From positions 1-13,355 of the forward strand of contig NZ_CAMLOV010000155.1 of assembly GCF_946481715.1 (NCBI RefSeq): DNA of 13,355 nt, given 5' to 3'. Below, piece by piece: positions 1 to 7,274 of this stretch. The DNA comes from an uncultured Mucilaginibacter sp. GTDB lineage: Bacteria; Bacteroidota; Bacteroidia; Sphingobacteriales; Sphingobacteriaceae. Numbering within the stretch: position 1 is the first letter of the stretch; the number at the start of each line of letters is the position of its first letter. The notes below the pieces were generated by a model. It made no database searches. It saw only the letters and a program-made list of their open reading frames with translations, and was not told where the DNA came from. A program made the position numbers and the translations under genes.

Positions 1-309
1 ACCCGTTTGAAAGAGACCGAAGACTGGGTAAAGGATTGCTGGATGTGGCTGTACCGCGGGGCATGGCACGAGTTTGCTACCCACGAGATCGAGATGGCCG
101 TGCCTTTGTCGCCTGCCGAGGTTTTGCGCAAGCGCGATGCCATCTTTAAGCACCAGAGCCAAAAGGACCGCCCGGTATTCCCCGGCGACGATGCCCGCGA
201 GTTTTGGGTGCGCGCCGAAGACCGCAACCGCGAAACTGCCGTAAACTACGATAAGCTGGGCATGGCAGAGTATGCGGCCATGGAGGCCTTTGTGAGGTAT
301 AAGTTTTAA
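1..309 (+). CDS. nagB: Glucosamine-6-phosphate deaminase, long Bacteroidota form, C-terminal fragment
   Basis: The reading frame is open from the first base of the window and ends at a TAA at 307-309, so only the last 102 residues are seen and the start lies upstream. The fragment is rich in Trp and acidic residues and carries features I recognise from the C-terminus of the roughly 640-residue Bacteroidota proteins annotated as glucosamine-6-phosphate deaminase: FPGDDAREFWVRAEDRNRET, then YDKLGMAEY and a final EAFVRYKF. In those proteins an N-terminal NagB sugar-isomerase domain is joined to a C-terminal LmbE/PIG-L-like deacetylase domain, and this fragment would be the end of the latter. NagB converts glucosamine-6-phosphate to fructose-6-phosphate and ammonia in the cytoplasm. 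The nearby NagX-like gene at 1285 fits an amino-sugar locus. The catalytic NagB part is outside the window, so the call rests on family recall of the tail alone. Confidence 0.75.
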   Translation, partial: TRLKETEDWVKDCWMWLYRGAWHEFATHEIEMAVPLSPAEVLRKRDAIFKHQSQKDRPVFPGDDAREFWVRAEDRNRETAVNYDKLGMAEYAAMEAFVRYKF

Positions 310-495
310 CTTCGGGAGAGAGCAAAATGATGTTATCCATGAAAATTGCGATGTATCGGCATGCGGATATTCATTTGGCGCAATTAAGGGTGACACATCT
401 TGGGATGGTATTTTCCCAATAAAATAAATTAATATTCATGTTTATTCAGATATTAAGGCGCATAACAAGAGGCATTTTATTAACCTAAAATCCAA
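310..495. other. AT-rich intergenic region without recognisable gene
   Basis: This stretch separates the NagB-like gene from the DUF4468 gene. Base composition drops sharply towards its right half. I see no ORF with protein-like content, no strong hairpin followed by a T-run, and no convincing TTTG / TAnnTTTG promoter pair, although the DUF4468 gene must be transcribed from somewhere near here or by readthrough. No clear Shine-Dalgarno sequence precedes the ATG at 496, which is usual for Bacteroidota. Confidence 0.5.
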
Positions 496-1065
496 ATGAA
501 AACACTATTGCCAATTTTATTTCTTTTTGCATGTTTATCTGCAAATGCACAAAAAATAGAATTACCCCTTAAAGATAGTTCAATCGTTTATGAGGAGATT
601 ATTCAATTGGATTCCACTTACAAAAAAGAATTGATTTATAAATCTGTGAAAACATGGTTTGTAAATTCTTTTAAAAACGCAAAAGAAGTAATTCAATCAG
701 AGGATTTTTCAAGTGGTAGAATTATTGGCAAAGGGTCTTTATATATTGAAACATCGGCTGTAATCGGGCAATACTTTGGTAGAAACTGTAGTTTCACAAT
801 ACAAGTTGATATTAAAGATGCAAAATGCAGGTATAGAATTTTTGATTTATTAGGCAGCGATTATGTTTTAGGCCCAATATCTAACGATTATTCAAAATCC
901 TACTCTCAGTATCTCCATAATCAATTTAAAGGTGCTTTGCTATATTCAACCAAAAAACTTTATATTAAGATGGATGAAGCATTAATGATATTAAATATTA
1001 AAGTTAAAGGACTGGGAGTTCTATTAAAAAACGCCTTAGTAAATTCAAAAAGCGATGATTTTTAG
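496..1065 (+). CDS. Secreted DUF4468 domain protein
   Basis: The protein has 189 residues. It begins with a signal peptide (Lys2, hydrophobic LLPILFLFACL, likely cut after ANA at residue 18), so it is probably exported to the periplasm. The mature part matches the DUF4468 pattern common in Bacteroidota: an opening strand with YEEIIQLD, then KKELIYKSVKTWF, a segment with SEDFSSGRIIGKGSL, and a later FTIQVDIKDAKCRYRI strand. DUF4468 has no established enzymatic role. The family usually shows a mixed alpha/beta domain of about 90 residues (here roughly 30-120), followed by a less conserved helical tail. GC content is about 30 percent in sampled lines, against roughly 60 percent in a sampled line of the downstream NagX-like gene. 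This suggests a distinct origin or relaxed selection. The downstream palindromic element separates it from the next gene. Family assignment is good; function is unknown. Confidence 0.8.
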   Translation: MKTLLPILFLFACLSANAQKIELPLKDSSIVYEEIIQLDSTYKKELIYKSVKTWFVNSFKNAKEVIQSEDFSSGRIIGKGSLYIETSAVIGQYFGRNCSFTIQVDIKDAKCRYRIFDLLGSDYVLGPISNDYSKSYSQYLHNQFKGALLYSTKKLYIKMDEALMILNIKVKGLGVLLKNALVNSKSDDF

Positions 1066-1116
1066 TTAGTGTAAACTTGTATATAGTTACCAATATTTTG
1101 CGTCTCTTTTCCCATT

Positions 1117-1252
1117 TGTCATTGCGAGTGAAGGCCTGTGGGGGGAGGCTTGTGCGGCGAAGCAATCTCCTCGCGATGCAATACCGCTATGCGAATGAAG
1201 AGATTGCCAGGTCGCCCTCGCACTCGGTCCCGTGCCGCGCCTCGCAATGACA
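1117..1252. repeat. Palindromic intergenic element with TGTCATTGCGAG ends
   Basis: The element is bounded by a perfect 12-bp inverted repeat: TGTCATTGCGAG at 1117-1128 and CTCGCAATGACA at 1241-1252. A nested inverted pair, GCAATCTC at 1162-1169 and GAGATTGC at 1200-1207, lies inside. Between these is an imperfect palindrome at 1171-1194 that starts TCGCGATGC and ends CTATGCGA. The whole 136 bp could fold as one long interrupted hairpin. It is GC-rich next to the AT-rich DUF4468 gene. The sequence type resembles dispersed non-coding palindromic repeats that I recall from many bacterial genomes, including Sphingobacteriaceae. It carries no transposase gene. It lies 32 bp before the NagX-like start codon, so it may be transcribed as part of a leader or may stop readthrough from the gene upstream. 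Confidence 0.8.
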
Positions 1253-1284
1253 TAGTTTTTATAATTCGTAAACGGAAAACTTAT

Positions 1285-2397
1285 ATGGCTACAGCCCTTA
1301 CCAAATCTCCCCGCCTGCTATCGCTCGACGTTTTTCGCGGGCTAACCATCGCCTGCATGATACTCGTGAACGACCCCGGCGATTGGGGCCATATCTACGC
1401 ACCGCTGGAGCACTCCGTGTGGAACGGCTGCACACCAACAGACCTCGTATTCCCCTTCTTCCTCTTTATGGTGGGCGTTTCCATCGTTTACGCTATGGAG
1501 AGCAAAAAAGCCGGCGGGCTGCCCCAATCAAAAATGATATTAACCGCCCTGCGCCGCATGGTGGTATTGATGCTCATCACCTGGTTAACCCAAATCATCC
1601 TCCGCTGGAATTTCGATTTAAGTAAACTACGCCTGCCCGGCGTGCTGCCCCGTATAGCGCTGGTGTACTTTATCTGCACCGTATTATACCTCAAAACCTC
1701 GCAAAAAACCCGCGATTGGGTGTTTGTTATTGTGTTAGTCGGTTATTATTTATTAATGACATTTGTCCCCGTACCCGGCGTTGGCTACGCAAACCTCGAA
1801 CCCGAGACGAACCTTGGCGCATGGATAGACCGCACCCTGCTAACCCCCGACCACCTTTGGCGCTCCTCGCATACCTGGGACCCGGAAGGTTTACTTGGTA
1901 CGCTACCGGCCATCGGCACGGGACTATTCGGCATACGCGTGGGCACCTGGTTAAAACGAAAGGACAGGGAGGACAGCGTAAAAGTAAGCTGGATGTTCTC
2001 CTACGGCGTTATGGCGGTGCTGCTCGCTTTGCTTTGGGACTTGTTCTTCCCCATTAACAAAGCCCTTTGGACAAGCTCTTTTGTGCTTTACACAGGCGGG
2101 TTGGCAACTATCGGGCTGGGTTTATGCTATTGGCTCATAGATGTACAGGGGCATAAACGCTTCACCTACCCCTTTGTGGTGTTTGGCACCAATGCCATTG
2201 CTGCCTATGTGCTATCGGGTTTTATCCCGCACTATTACAACCTCATTAAATGGGATGGTAAATCAATCTATCAGCATCTGTTTGCGCCTTATTTTTCGCC
2301 GGTGAATGCTTCGCTGCTGGGTGCTATTTTAATTGTGCTAATCCTTTGGCTGGTGATGTGGGTTTTTTATCTTCGGAAGATATTTATAAAAATATAA
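1285..2397 (+). CDS. NagX/HGSNAT-like membrane acetyltransferase (DUF5009 type)
   Basis: I chose the ATG at 1285, giving 370 residues. The open frame extends further upstream, but those codons lie inside the palindromic repeat, and the family starts with the RLLSLDVFRG motif, here at residues 10-19. This motif, the following NDPGDWGHIYAPLEHSVWNG segment and PTDLVFPFFLFMVG are hallmarks of the bacterial relatives of human heparan-alpha-glucosaminide N-acetyltransferase. His43 in LEHSVWNG sits where I recall the active-site histidine of the human enzyme. About ten hydrophobic segments are spread over the length, so this is a polytopic inner-membrane protein. The family is thought to move an acetyl group from cytoplasmic acetyl-CoA to an amino sugar. 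Bacterial members (NagX) often accompany N-acetylglucosamine genes, and the NagB-like tail at the left edge agrees. The exact substrate is not known. Its TAA overlaps the next gene's ATG. Confidence 0.88.
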   Translation: MATALTKSPRLLSLDVFRGLTIACMILVNDPGDWGHIYAPLEHSVWNGCTPTDLVFPFFLFMVGVSIVYAMESKKAGGLPQSKMILTALRRMVVLMLITWLTQIILRWNFDLSKLRLPGVLPRIALVYFICTVLYLKTSQKTRDWVFVIVLVGYYLLMTFVPVPGVGYANLEPETNLGAWIDRTLLTPDHLWRSSHTWDPEGLLGTLPAIGTGLFGIRVGTWLKRKDREDSVKVSWMFSYGVMAVLLALLWDLFFPINKALWTSSFVLYTGGLATIGLGLCYWLIDVQGHKRFTYPFVVFGTNAIAAYVLSGFIPHYYNLIKWDGKSIYQHLFAPYFSPVNASLLGAILIVLILWLVMWVFYLRKIFIKI

Positions 2398-2861
2398 TGA
2401 TGAAGATTAAATTGACCCTTGTATTGCTGTTGTTTTGCGCTTTTGTAAAAGCACAAACAACCGCCACCATAACTCCATCCCATTTAAAAGCGGCAGAGGA
2501 TATGCTTACAGCCTCTGGCGCCGGCGAACAAATGCGCGCCGGTATGGACGCGATGATAAAGGCAGCGGCAAACAATGCGCCCGAAGATAAACGCGTTAAG
2601 TTTACCGAAGTAATGAACAGTTTTTTAACCAAGTACATGAACTGGGAGATCTTAAAAGACCAGCTTACGGCCATCTACGCACAGGAGTTTACCGAAAAGG
2701 AGCTGAAGGACCTTACAACGTTTTATTTGTCGCCCCTTGGTAAAAAGCTCAATCAAAAACAACCTGCTCTTATGCTAAAAGGCGCTGCCATTGGCCAGCA
2801 GGCCGTGCAGGCACACCAGGTAGAACTGCAACAAATGATGCAGGAAGCGTTTAAACAATAA
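2397..2861 (+). CDS. Secreted DUF2059 domain protein
   Basis: The start is placed at the ATGATG at 2397-2402, giving 154 residues; the second ATG (2400) is an equally good choice. The upstream in-frame extension runs inside the preceding gene and would bury the signal peptide. The N-terminus is a clear signal peptide (MMKIKLTLVLLLFCAFVKA, then Gln), so the protein is probably periplasmic. The mature part is helical and alanine-, glutamine- and methionine-rich, with the DUF2059 pattern in its second half (roughly residues 80-140): an AIYAQEFTEKELKDLTTFY segment followed by SPLGKKLNQKQP. DUF2059 has no assigned biochemical function. The first base of its ATG is the last base of the NagX-like gene's TAA stop, so the two are probably co-transcribed and translationally coupled. 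That links it physically to the acetyltransferase, but does not prove a shared role. Confidence 0.85.
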   Translation: MMKIKLTLVLLLFCAFVKAQTTATITPSHLKAAEDMLTASGAGEQMRAGMDAMIKAAANNAPEDKRVKFTEVMNSFLTKYMNWEILKDQLTAIYAQEFTEKELKDLTTFYLSPLGKKLNQKQPALMLKGAAIGQQAVQAHQVELQQMMQEAFKQ

Positions 2862-2970
2862 CCCCCGTTTTTATATTACAGTTAAGTTTAAATCAATTAC
2901 CCGCCCTTCAAAACAATTTGTAACTATATTTTTCGTTTCGCATCTTAGCACTCTCATTCTTAATTGATTT

Positions 2971-5829
2971 ATGAACTTTAACAGAAATTTTTCTGTAACC
3001 TTATTGGCATTGGCCATTGCCGGCACCAGCTTTGCCCAGGTTAAAAGAAAACCCACCCCATCGCCAAAAACAAAACCGGTAGCAGCGGCAATACAGGTAC
3101 GCCCATCCTTGTTACCTACCGATCCGGATGTATTAATTGGTAAATTACCCAACGGCTTAACCTACTATATCCGCCACAACGAGCAACCCAAAAACCGGGC
3201 AGAGCTTTACCTGGTTGTTAAAACAGGCTCGGTTTTAGAAACCGATGCCCAGCAGGGCCTTGCGCACTTTACCGAACACATGGCCTTTAATGGTACGCGC
3301 GATTACCCCAAAAACGATTTGGTAAACTACCTGCAAAAATCGGGCGTGCGCTTTGGCGCCGACCTGAACGCCTACACATCGTTTGATGAAACTGTTTACC
3401 AATTACCCCTGCCTACAGATAGCGCAGAGGTTTTTACCAATGGCTTTAATATTTTGGCCAATTGGGCCGGCTACGTAACATTCGACGCTGCCGAGATAGA
3501 TAAAGAACGCGGCGTTGTGTTAGAAGAAGCCCGGCTGCGCGGCAAAAACGCGCAGGAGCGTTTAAGCCTGCAAACATTGCCTGTAATACTAAACAACTCG
3601 CGTTATGCCTCCCGCTTGCCTATAGGGCAGGAGAGTGTACTTAAAACGTTCGACGCCGCTACCATTAAAAACTTTTACCATGACTGGTACCGGCCCGACC
3701 TGCAGGCCATTATTGCTGTAGGCGATTTTGATGTAAAAGCGGTGGAAGGCATCATCAAAAACAAGTTCGGCGCGCTTACCAACCCGGCGGCAGAGAAGCC
3801 CCGTGCGGTTTATACGGTACCACCAACACCCGGCACTGTAGTAAAAATTGCAACCGATAAAGAGTTCCCATATACCCTGGCGCAAATTATTGTAAAGCAT
3901 CCGCAGGCTACCGTTAAAACCACAGCAAGCTATACTCAAAGCCTGCGTATAAACCTGTTTAATTATATGATGGGCGAAAGGCTTAACGAATTATTGCAAA
4001 AGCCCGAGCCGCCATATTTATATGCAAGGGCAAGCTATACGCCGTTAATTGCCAAGCAGGATGCCTTTTCATCTTTAGTAATAGCAAAACCCGGCGACCT
4101 GGAGAATGCAATAAAAGTGATGGTAGCCGAAACCGAGCGTGCACGTAAATTTGGCTTTACCTTAACTGAATTAGAACGAGCCAAGCAAGCTTTATTGGCA
4201 CAGATACAAAACGCGTACAACGAGCGCAACAAAACAAACTCGGCCAATTTTGTAAGCGAATACAGCAAAAATTTTTTAAGTGGAGAGGCTATCCCCGGGA
4301 TAGATTTTGAATACAACTACATCATAAGCAACATTAATAAAATTGGCACAGCGGATGTAAATGCATTGGCAGGCCAGTTTATCAGCGACCAAAACCGCGT
4401 AATTGTTATTGAGGCCCCGGAAAAGGATAAAGACAAATTGCCCAACGAAAAAACCGTGTTAGGCTGGATAAGCTCCGCTGGGGTAGGCGTAACAGCTTAT
4501 GTAGATAATGTTACCAGCAGGCCGCTGATGGAAAAAACCCCCGAGCGTGGTAAAGTGGTAACAGAGACTAAGGACGAGGCCATTGGTACCACCACCTATG
4601 TTTTAGAGAATGGGTTAACCGTAATTTTGAAACCTACCGAATTTAAAAACGACCAGGTACTGATAAATGGCTATAGCTTTGGCGGCACATCGCTTGCAAG
4701 CGATAAAGACTTTACATCGGCTAATTTGGCTGCACCGATAATAGGAAGCAGCGGAATTGCAGATTTTAACCAGGGCCAGCTTGATAAAATGCTTGCGGGC
4801 AAAAATGTAAGCGTGAAACCCTACATCAGCGATGTGGCGCAGGGCATCAGCGCCAATACATCGCCCAAAGATTTTGAAACCGCCATGCAGCTGATATACC
4901 TTTACTTTACACAGCCGCGTAAAGATGCAGATATATGGAAAGGCAACATAAGCCAAACCCGTTCGATACTGGCAAACCGCGGGCTCGACCCGGGCAGTGT
5001 TTACCAGGATACCGTATCAGCAGTATTAAGTAATTACAATATGCGGTCGATGGTGACCACGCTGGCTAATTTAGATGCAGCAAGCCTGGATAAGGCCTAC
5101 GGGTTTTATAAAGACCGTTACTCAGACGCAAGCGGATTTACCTTCACCTTTGTTGGGAATTTCGATCCGGAGGTAATAAAACCATACATCGAAGCATACT
5201 TAGGCTCCCTGCCATCGACGCGTAAAAAGGAAACCTTTAAAGACCTGGCTGTCCATCCACCCGAAGGGCAGGTTACTAAAACCATTTATAAAGGGCTGGA
5301 TGACAAGGCTACCGTACAAATGGTATTTAGCGGCGCATACGAATACAAGGAAAGCAACAATATACAGCTGGACGCTTTGGAAGAGGTTATGAACATTAAA
5401 CTTACCGAGCGTTTGCGCGAACAGGAAAGCGGCGTTTATGCCCCCGGCGTTCGTATTAGTTATTCCAAGATACCCTCGGGCAGGTATTCTGTCAGCATTT
5501 ACTTCACTTGCAGCAGCGCCAATGTAGATAAACTGATAGCTGCTACCATGGACGAGATAAGCAAGCTGAAACTAAACGGCGCTACCCCGGCCGATATACA
5601 GAAATTTATTGCCGAGGAGGCGCGTTCTACCCAGGTTCAGCTAAAAGAAAATGTTTTTTGGGCAGGATACCTTGGCGGCGCATCGCAAAACGGCGAAAAC
5701 CCCGATGATATTTTGAGCCACGTAAGCCATCTGGAAAACATTACGGTACAAAGCACGAAGGAAACAGCAGCTAAATATTTAAATACCAGCAACCTGGTTA
5801 AACTGATATTGATGCCGGAAAAGAAGTAA
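2971..5829 (+). CDS. Periplasmic M16 family zinc metalloprotease (pitrilysin-like)
   Basis: The protein has 952 residues. A signal peptide (hydrophobic VTLLALAIAGTSFA, cut near residue 22) is followed by a Lys/Pro-rich linker to about residue 45. The N-terminal M16 domain carries the inverted zinc motif HFTEH, with His99 and His103 as ligands and Glu102 as catalytic base. The segment ERGVVLEEARLR places Glu186 as the likely third ligand. The second half (about 530-950) repeats the M16 fold, starting with TTYVLENGLTVILKPTEF, but lacks an HxxEH motif. This is normal for the substrate-clamping, non-catalytic half. The length of about 950 fits single-chain two-repeat Bacteroidota M16 proteases. 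Expected role: zinc-dependent degradation of peptides or small unfolded proteins in the periplasm. The gene is followed closely by a strong terminator. No partner M16 gene lies next to it. The 109-bp upstream gap probably holds its own promoter, but I could not place one securely. Confidence 0.93.
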   Translation: MNFNRNFSVTLLALAIAGTSFAQVKRKPTPSPKTKPVAAAIQVRPSLLPTDPDVLIGKLPNGLTYYIRHNEQPKNRAELYLVVKTGSVLETDAQQGLAHFTEHMAFNGTRDYPKNDLVNYLQKSGVRFGADLNAYTSFDETVYQLPLPTDSAEVFTNGFNILANWAGYVTFDAAEIDKERGVVLEEARLRGKNAQERLSLQTLPVILNNSRYASRLPIGQESVLKTFDAATIKNFYHDWYRPDLQAIIAVGDFDVKAVEGIIKNKFGALTNPAAEKPRAVYTVPPTPGTVVKIATDKEFPYTLAQIIVKHPQATVKTTASYTQSLRINLFNYMMGERLNELLQKPEPPYLYARASYTPLIAKQDAFSSLVIAKPGDLENAIKVMVAETERARKFGFTLTELERAKQALLAQIQNAYNERNKTNSANFVSEYSKNFLSGEAIPGIDFEYNYIISNINKIGTADVNALAGQFISDQNRVIVIEAPEKDKDKLPNEKTVLGWISSAGVGVTAYVDNVTSRPLMEKTPERGKVVTETKDEAIGTTTYVLENGLTVILKPTEFKNDQVLINGYSFGGTSLASDKDFTSANLAAPIIGSSGIADFNQGQLDKMLAGKNVSVKPYISDVAQGISANTSPKDFETAMQLIYLYFTQPRKDADIWKGNISQTRSILANRGLDPGSVYQDTVSAVLSNYNMRSMVTTLANLDAASLDKAYGFYKDRYSDASGFTFTFVGNFDPEVIKPYIEAYLGSLPSTRKKETFKDLAVHPPEGQVTKTIYKGLDDKATVQMVFSGAYEYKESNNIQLDALEEVMNIKLTERLREQESGVYAPGVRISYSKIPSGRYSVSIYFTCSSANVDKLIAATMDEISKLKLNGATPADIQKFIAEEARSTQVQLKENVFWAGYLGGASQNGENPDDILSHVSHLENITVQSTKETAAKYLNTSNLVKLILMPEKK

Positions 5830-5844
5830 GCTCAATATTGATCA

Positions 5845-5880
5845 TGCAAAATGCCCGGCTCAACACCGGGCATTTTTGCA
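5845..5880 (+). terminator. Rho-independent terminator after the M16 protease gene
   Basis: A GC-rich stem pairs ATGCCCGG (5851-5858) with CCGGGCAT (5866-5873) around a 7-base loop. It is extended on the left by AAA and on the right by a T-run, and the outer TGCA (5845-5848) and TGCA (5877-5880) also mirror each other. It starts 15 bp after the stop codon of the M16 gene. The flanking A and T runs would let it act in both directions, but the only convergent gene pair in this area is further on, so it most likely serves the protease. Confidence 0.88.
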
Positions 5881-5911
5881 TTTGTAAGTAGTTGACTATA
5901 CCCTATATTTA
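5881..5911 (+). promoter_or_regulatory. Bacteroidota-type promoter for the DUF3828-like gene
   Basis: TTTG at 5881-5884 and TATATTTA at 5904-5911 are separated by 19 bp. This matches the Bacteroidota -33 TTTG and -7 TAnnTTTG elements with one mismatch (final A for G) and the usual spacing. The start codon at 5931 lies about 20 bp downstream, which leaves a short leader. The site comes directly after the terminator, as expected for a new transcription unit. Confidence 0.6.
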
Positions 5912-5930
5912 CCCATAATTTCCTGAACCT

Positions 5931-6518
5931 ATGAAAGGATATAGAATATCTGCGCTGTTGCTCTTGCTAATTTCAATGGCTTTCTTGAGCAATGCAACGG
6001 AAGCGGTAATTTTTGACAAACCTGTATCAGCCAATTTTTATCCTGTTGATGGTGCAGCCGCTGTTGTGGAGCGTTTTTTTAGCTGGTACAAAACTAAATA
6101 TGATTATTTAGACCATCAGATCCATTTTGTTGATGTGGATCTCAAAACCAATAAACCATATAAAATCAACTTTGCCAAAACAGAAGAATATCTTACTGTT
6201 TTAAAAGCGTCTGGATTTTTCTCTGATAATTATGTCAGTTTTTATCGAAGATATTTTAATAAGATTAGTGCCAACCTGAAAAAGACCAGGCAAAGCGATG
6301 GTCCGGTAGATGGCCTGGATCTCGATTTAATACTCCATACCCAGGAACCCGAATCTTATATGGAAGATTTAAAAGTGTTTAAAATTACAACGCTTAGTAC
6401 TTCTCTCACCGGGGCCGTTGTAAAAGTTAAGGCCACGTTCCCGGGAGAAGCTTACCAGTTATTCTATCTTAAAAAGACAGATGGAAAGTACCTGATAGAT
6501 AAAATAGAAGCATTTTAA
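5931..6518 (+). CDS. Secreted DUF3828-like protein
   Basis: The protein has 195 residues. It starts with a classical signal peptide (Lys2 and Arg5, then ISALLLLLISMAFLSNA, cut near residue 22), so it is exported. The mature part contains AAVVERFFSWYKTKYDYLDH near residues 43-62, a pattern like the opening helix of DUF3828/NTF2-like secreted proteins of Bacteroidota. It ends with strands including YQLFYLKKTDGKYLIDKIEAF-type residues, typical for a small cone-like fold whose last strand reports on the ligand pocket. No catalytic residues are evident. GC content is low in its first half (about one third in a sampled line). It has its own promoter and stands alone, converging with the lipoprotein gene across a 24-bp gap. 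Family assignment is tentative and function is unknown. Confidence 0.65.
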   Translation: MKGYRISALLLLLISMAFLSNATEAVIFDKPVSANFYPVDGAAAVVERFFSWYKTKYDYLDHQIHFVDVDLKTNKPYKINFAKTEEYLTVLKASGFFSDNYVSFYRRYFNKISANLKKTRQSDGPVDGLDLDLILHTQEPESYMEDLKVFKITTLSTSLTGAVVKVKATFPGEAYQLFYLKKTDGKYLIDKIEAF

Positions 6519-6542
6519 TACCAGCGAGCCTTTATTTTAGCA

Positions 6543-7148
6543 TCAATGCATGTTTAAATAAGTATCTGCTGTTGAATTTGGTTTATGCACCAGTATACTT
6601 ACACACTTGCCCGCCTGGTCAAATTCAAAAGAAATGCCTTCTGCCATATCGGTATAAGTTTTTATGTTTTCCCCGTTGCGGGCCTTATAGCCATTGCCTT
6701 CCTTCAGTTTATAAAACTTGCTGATATCTTTCATGGTATTGCCGGTACTGATATACTCGCCGGTTTTAAACCAGGGCGACGTGACCAGGATTTTTTTTAT
6801 CCGGCTGATGTTCTCATCCTTATTGCCCATGTTACGGCGCGAAAATATACTGGTTTGGTAACCGGTAGTATCGTGGCCGGCATACCAGGTAGCAAGTTGG
6901 CTCCCCATGGCAGCATCGCCGGTATCGGGGCGGCCAAGCAGTTTCATTACCGAATCTGCGCTGCCCTCCAGCTTTATATACCCAATACTTTTACCGGGAG
7001 TTATCAATTGCTCTGCCGGTATGGCACGCACCTCTGTTGTATCCGGCACCTCAGGAGCGTCGTTGCTTAACATGTTACTGCTTTTTTGCTTACATGCAAC
7101 TGCGGCAAAAAGAGCTATAACTGCACAAAAATACTTACAAGCCCTCAT
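6543..7148 (-). CDS. Uncharacterised lipoprotein
   Basis: I start this gene at the ATG at 7146-7148 (201 residues). The frame has another ATG ten codons upstream at 7178, but the inner start puts two charged residues and a hydrophobic stretch directly before a lipobox-like AVAC with Cys19, as expected for lipoprotein processing. After a Ser/Asn/Asp-rich linker comes ITPGKSIGYIKLEGSADSV, then MKLLGRPDTGDAAMGSQL. This recalls small envelope proteins with a SmpA/BLIP-like repeat, where a GxP motif follows a helix that opens with a polar turn. This resemblance is only by eye. A second half includes ISRIKKILVTSPWFKTGEYI and ends with a strand FEFDQAGKCVSILVHK. No enzyme motif is seen. The gene converges on the DUF3828-like gene and diverges from the flavin reductase gene with a 126-bp spacer. 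Confidence 0.8.
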   Translation of the reverse strand: MRACKYFCAVIALFAAVACKQKSSNMLSNDAPEVPDTTEVRAIPAEQLITPGKSIGYIKLEGSADSVMKLLGRPDTGDAAMGSQLATWYAGHDTTGYQTSIFSRRNMGNKDENISRIKKILVTSPWFKTGEYISTGNTMKDISKFYKLKEGNGYKARNGENIKTYTDMAEGISFEFDQAGKCVSILVHKPNSTADTYLNMH

Positions 7149-7220
7149 AGCGAAACGGTTATATATAGGTATAACCATGTTAGGCCTGTTTTGTTGCTTT
7201 TAGTTTGAGCAAGAAACGGG

Positions 7221-7251
7221 TTTAAAAGCATTAAGAGTGCAGATACATTTG
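7221..7251 (+). promoter_or_regulatory. Bacteroidota-type promoter for the flavin reductase gene
   Basis: TACATTTG at 7244-7251 is a perfect TAnnTTTG -7 element. TTTA at 7221-7224, 19 bp upstream, is a three-of-four match to the TTTG -33 element. The start codon is 23 bp downstream of the -7 box. It lies in the divergent spacer shared with the lipoprotein gene; I found no equally good promoter facing the other way. Confidence 0.62.
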
Positions 7252-7274
7252 TTGTGTATTAATCAAAACAAATA

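Noticed and set aside
1138..1284. Upstream extension of the NagX-like reading frame by 49 codons
   Set aside because: The extension is Arg-rich, falls inside the palindromic element, and precedes the conserved RLLSLDVFRG start of the family, so the ATG at 1285 is preferred.
2917..2948. Possible promoter for the M16 gene: TTTG at 2917 with CATCTTAG at 2941, or TATATTTT at 2925
   Set aside because: The first pair has good spacing but only four of six matches in the -7 box; the second has a good -7 box but no TTTG at the right distance. Neither is secure.
6585..7070. Plus-strand open frame of 161 codons opposite the lipoprotein gene
   Set aside because: The minus-strand frame has a signal sequence with lipobox and protein-like composition; the plus-strand frame shows neither and is an antisense shadow.
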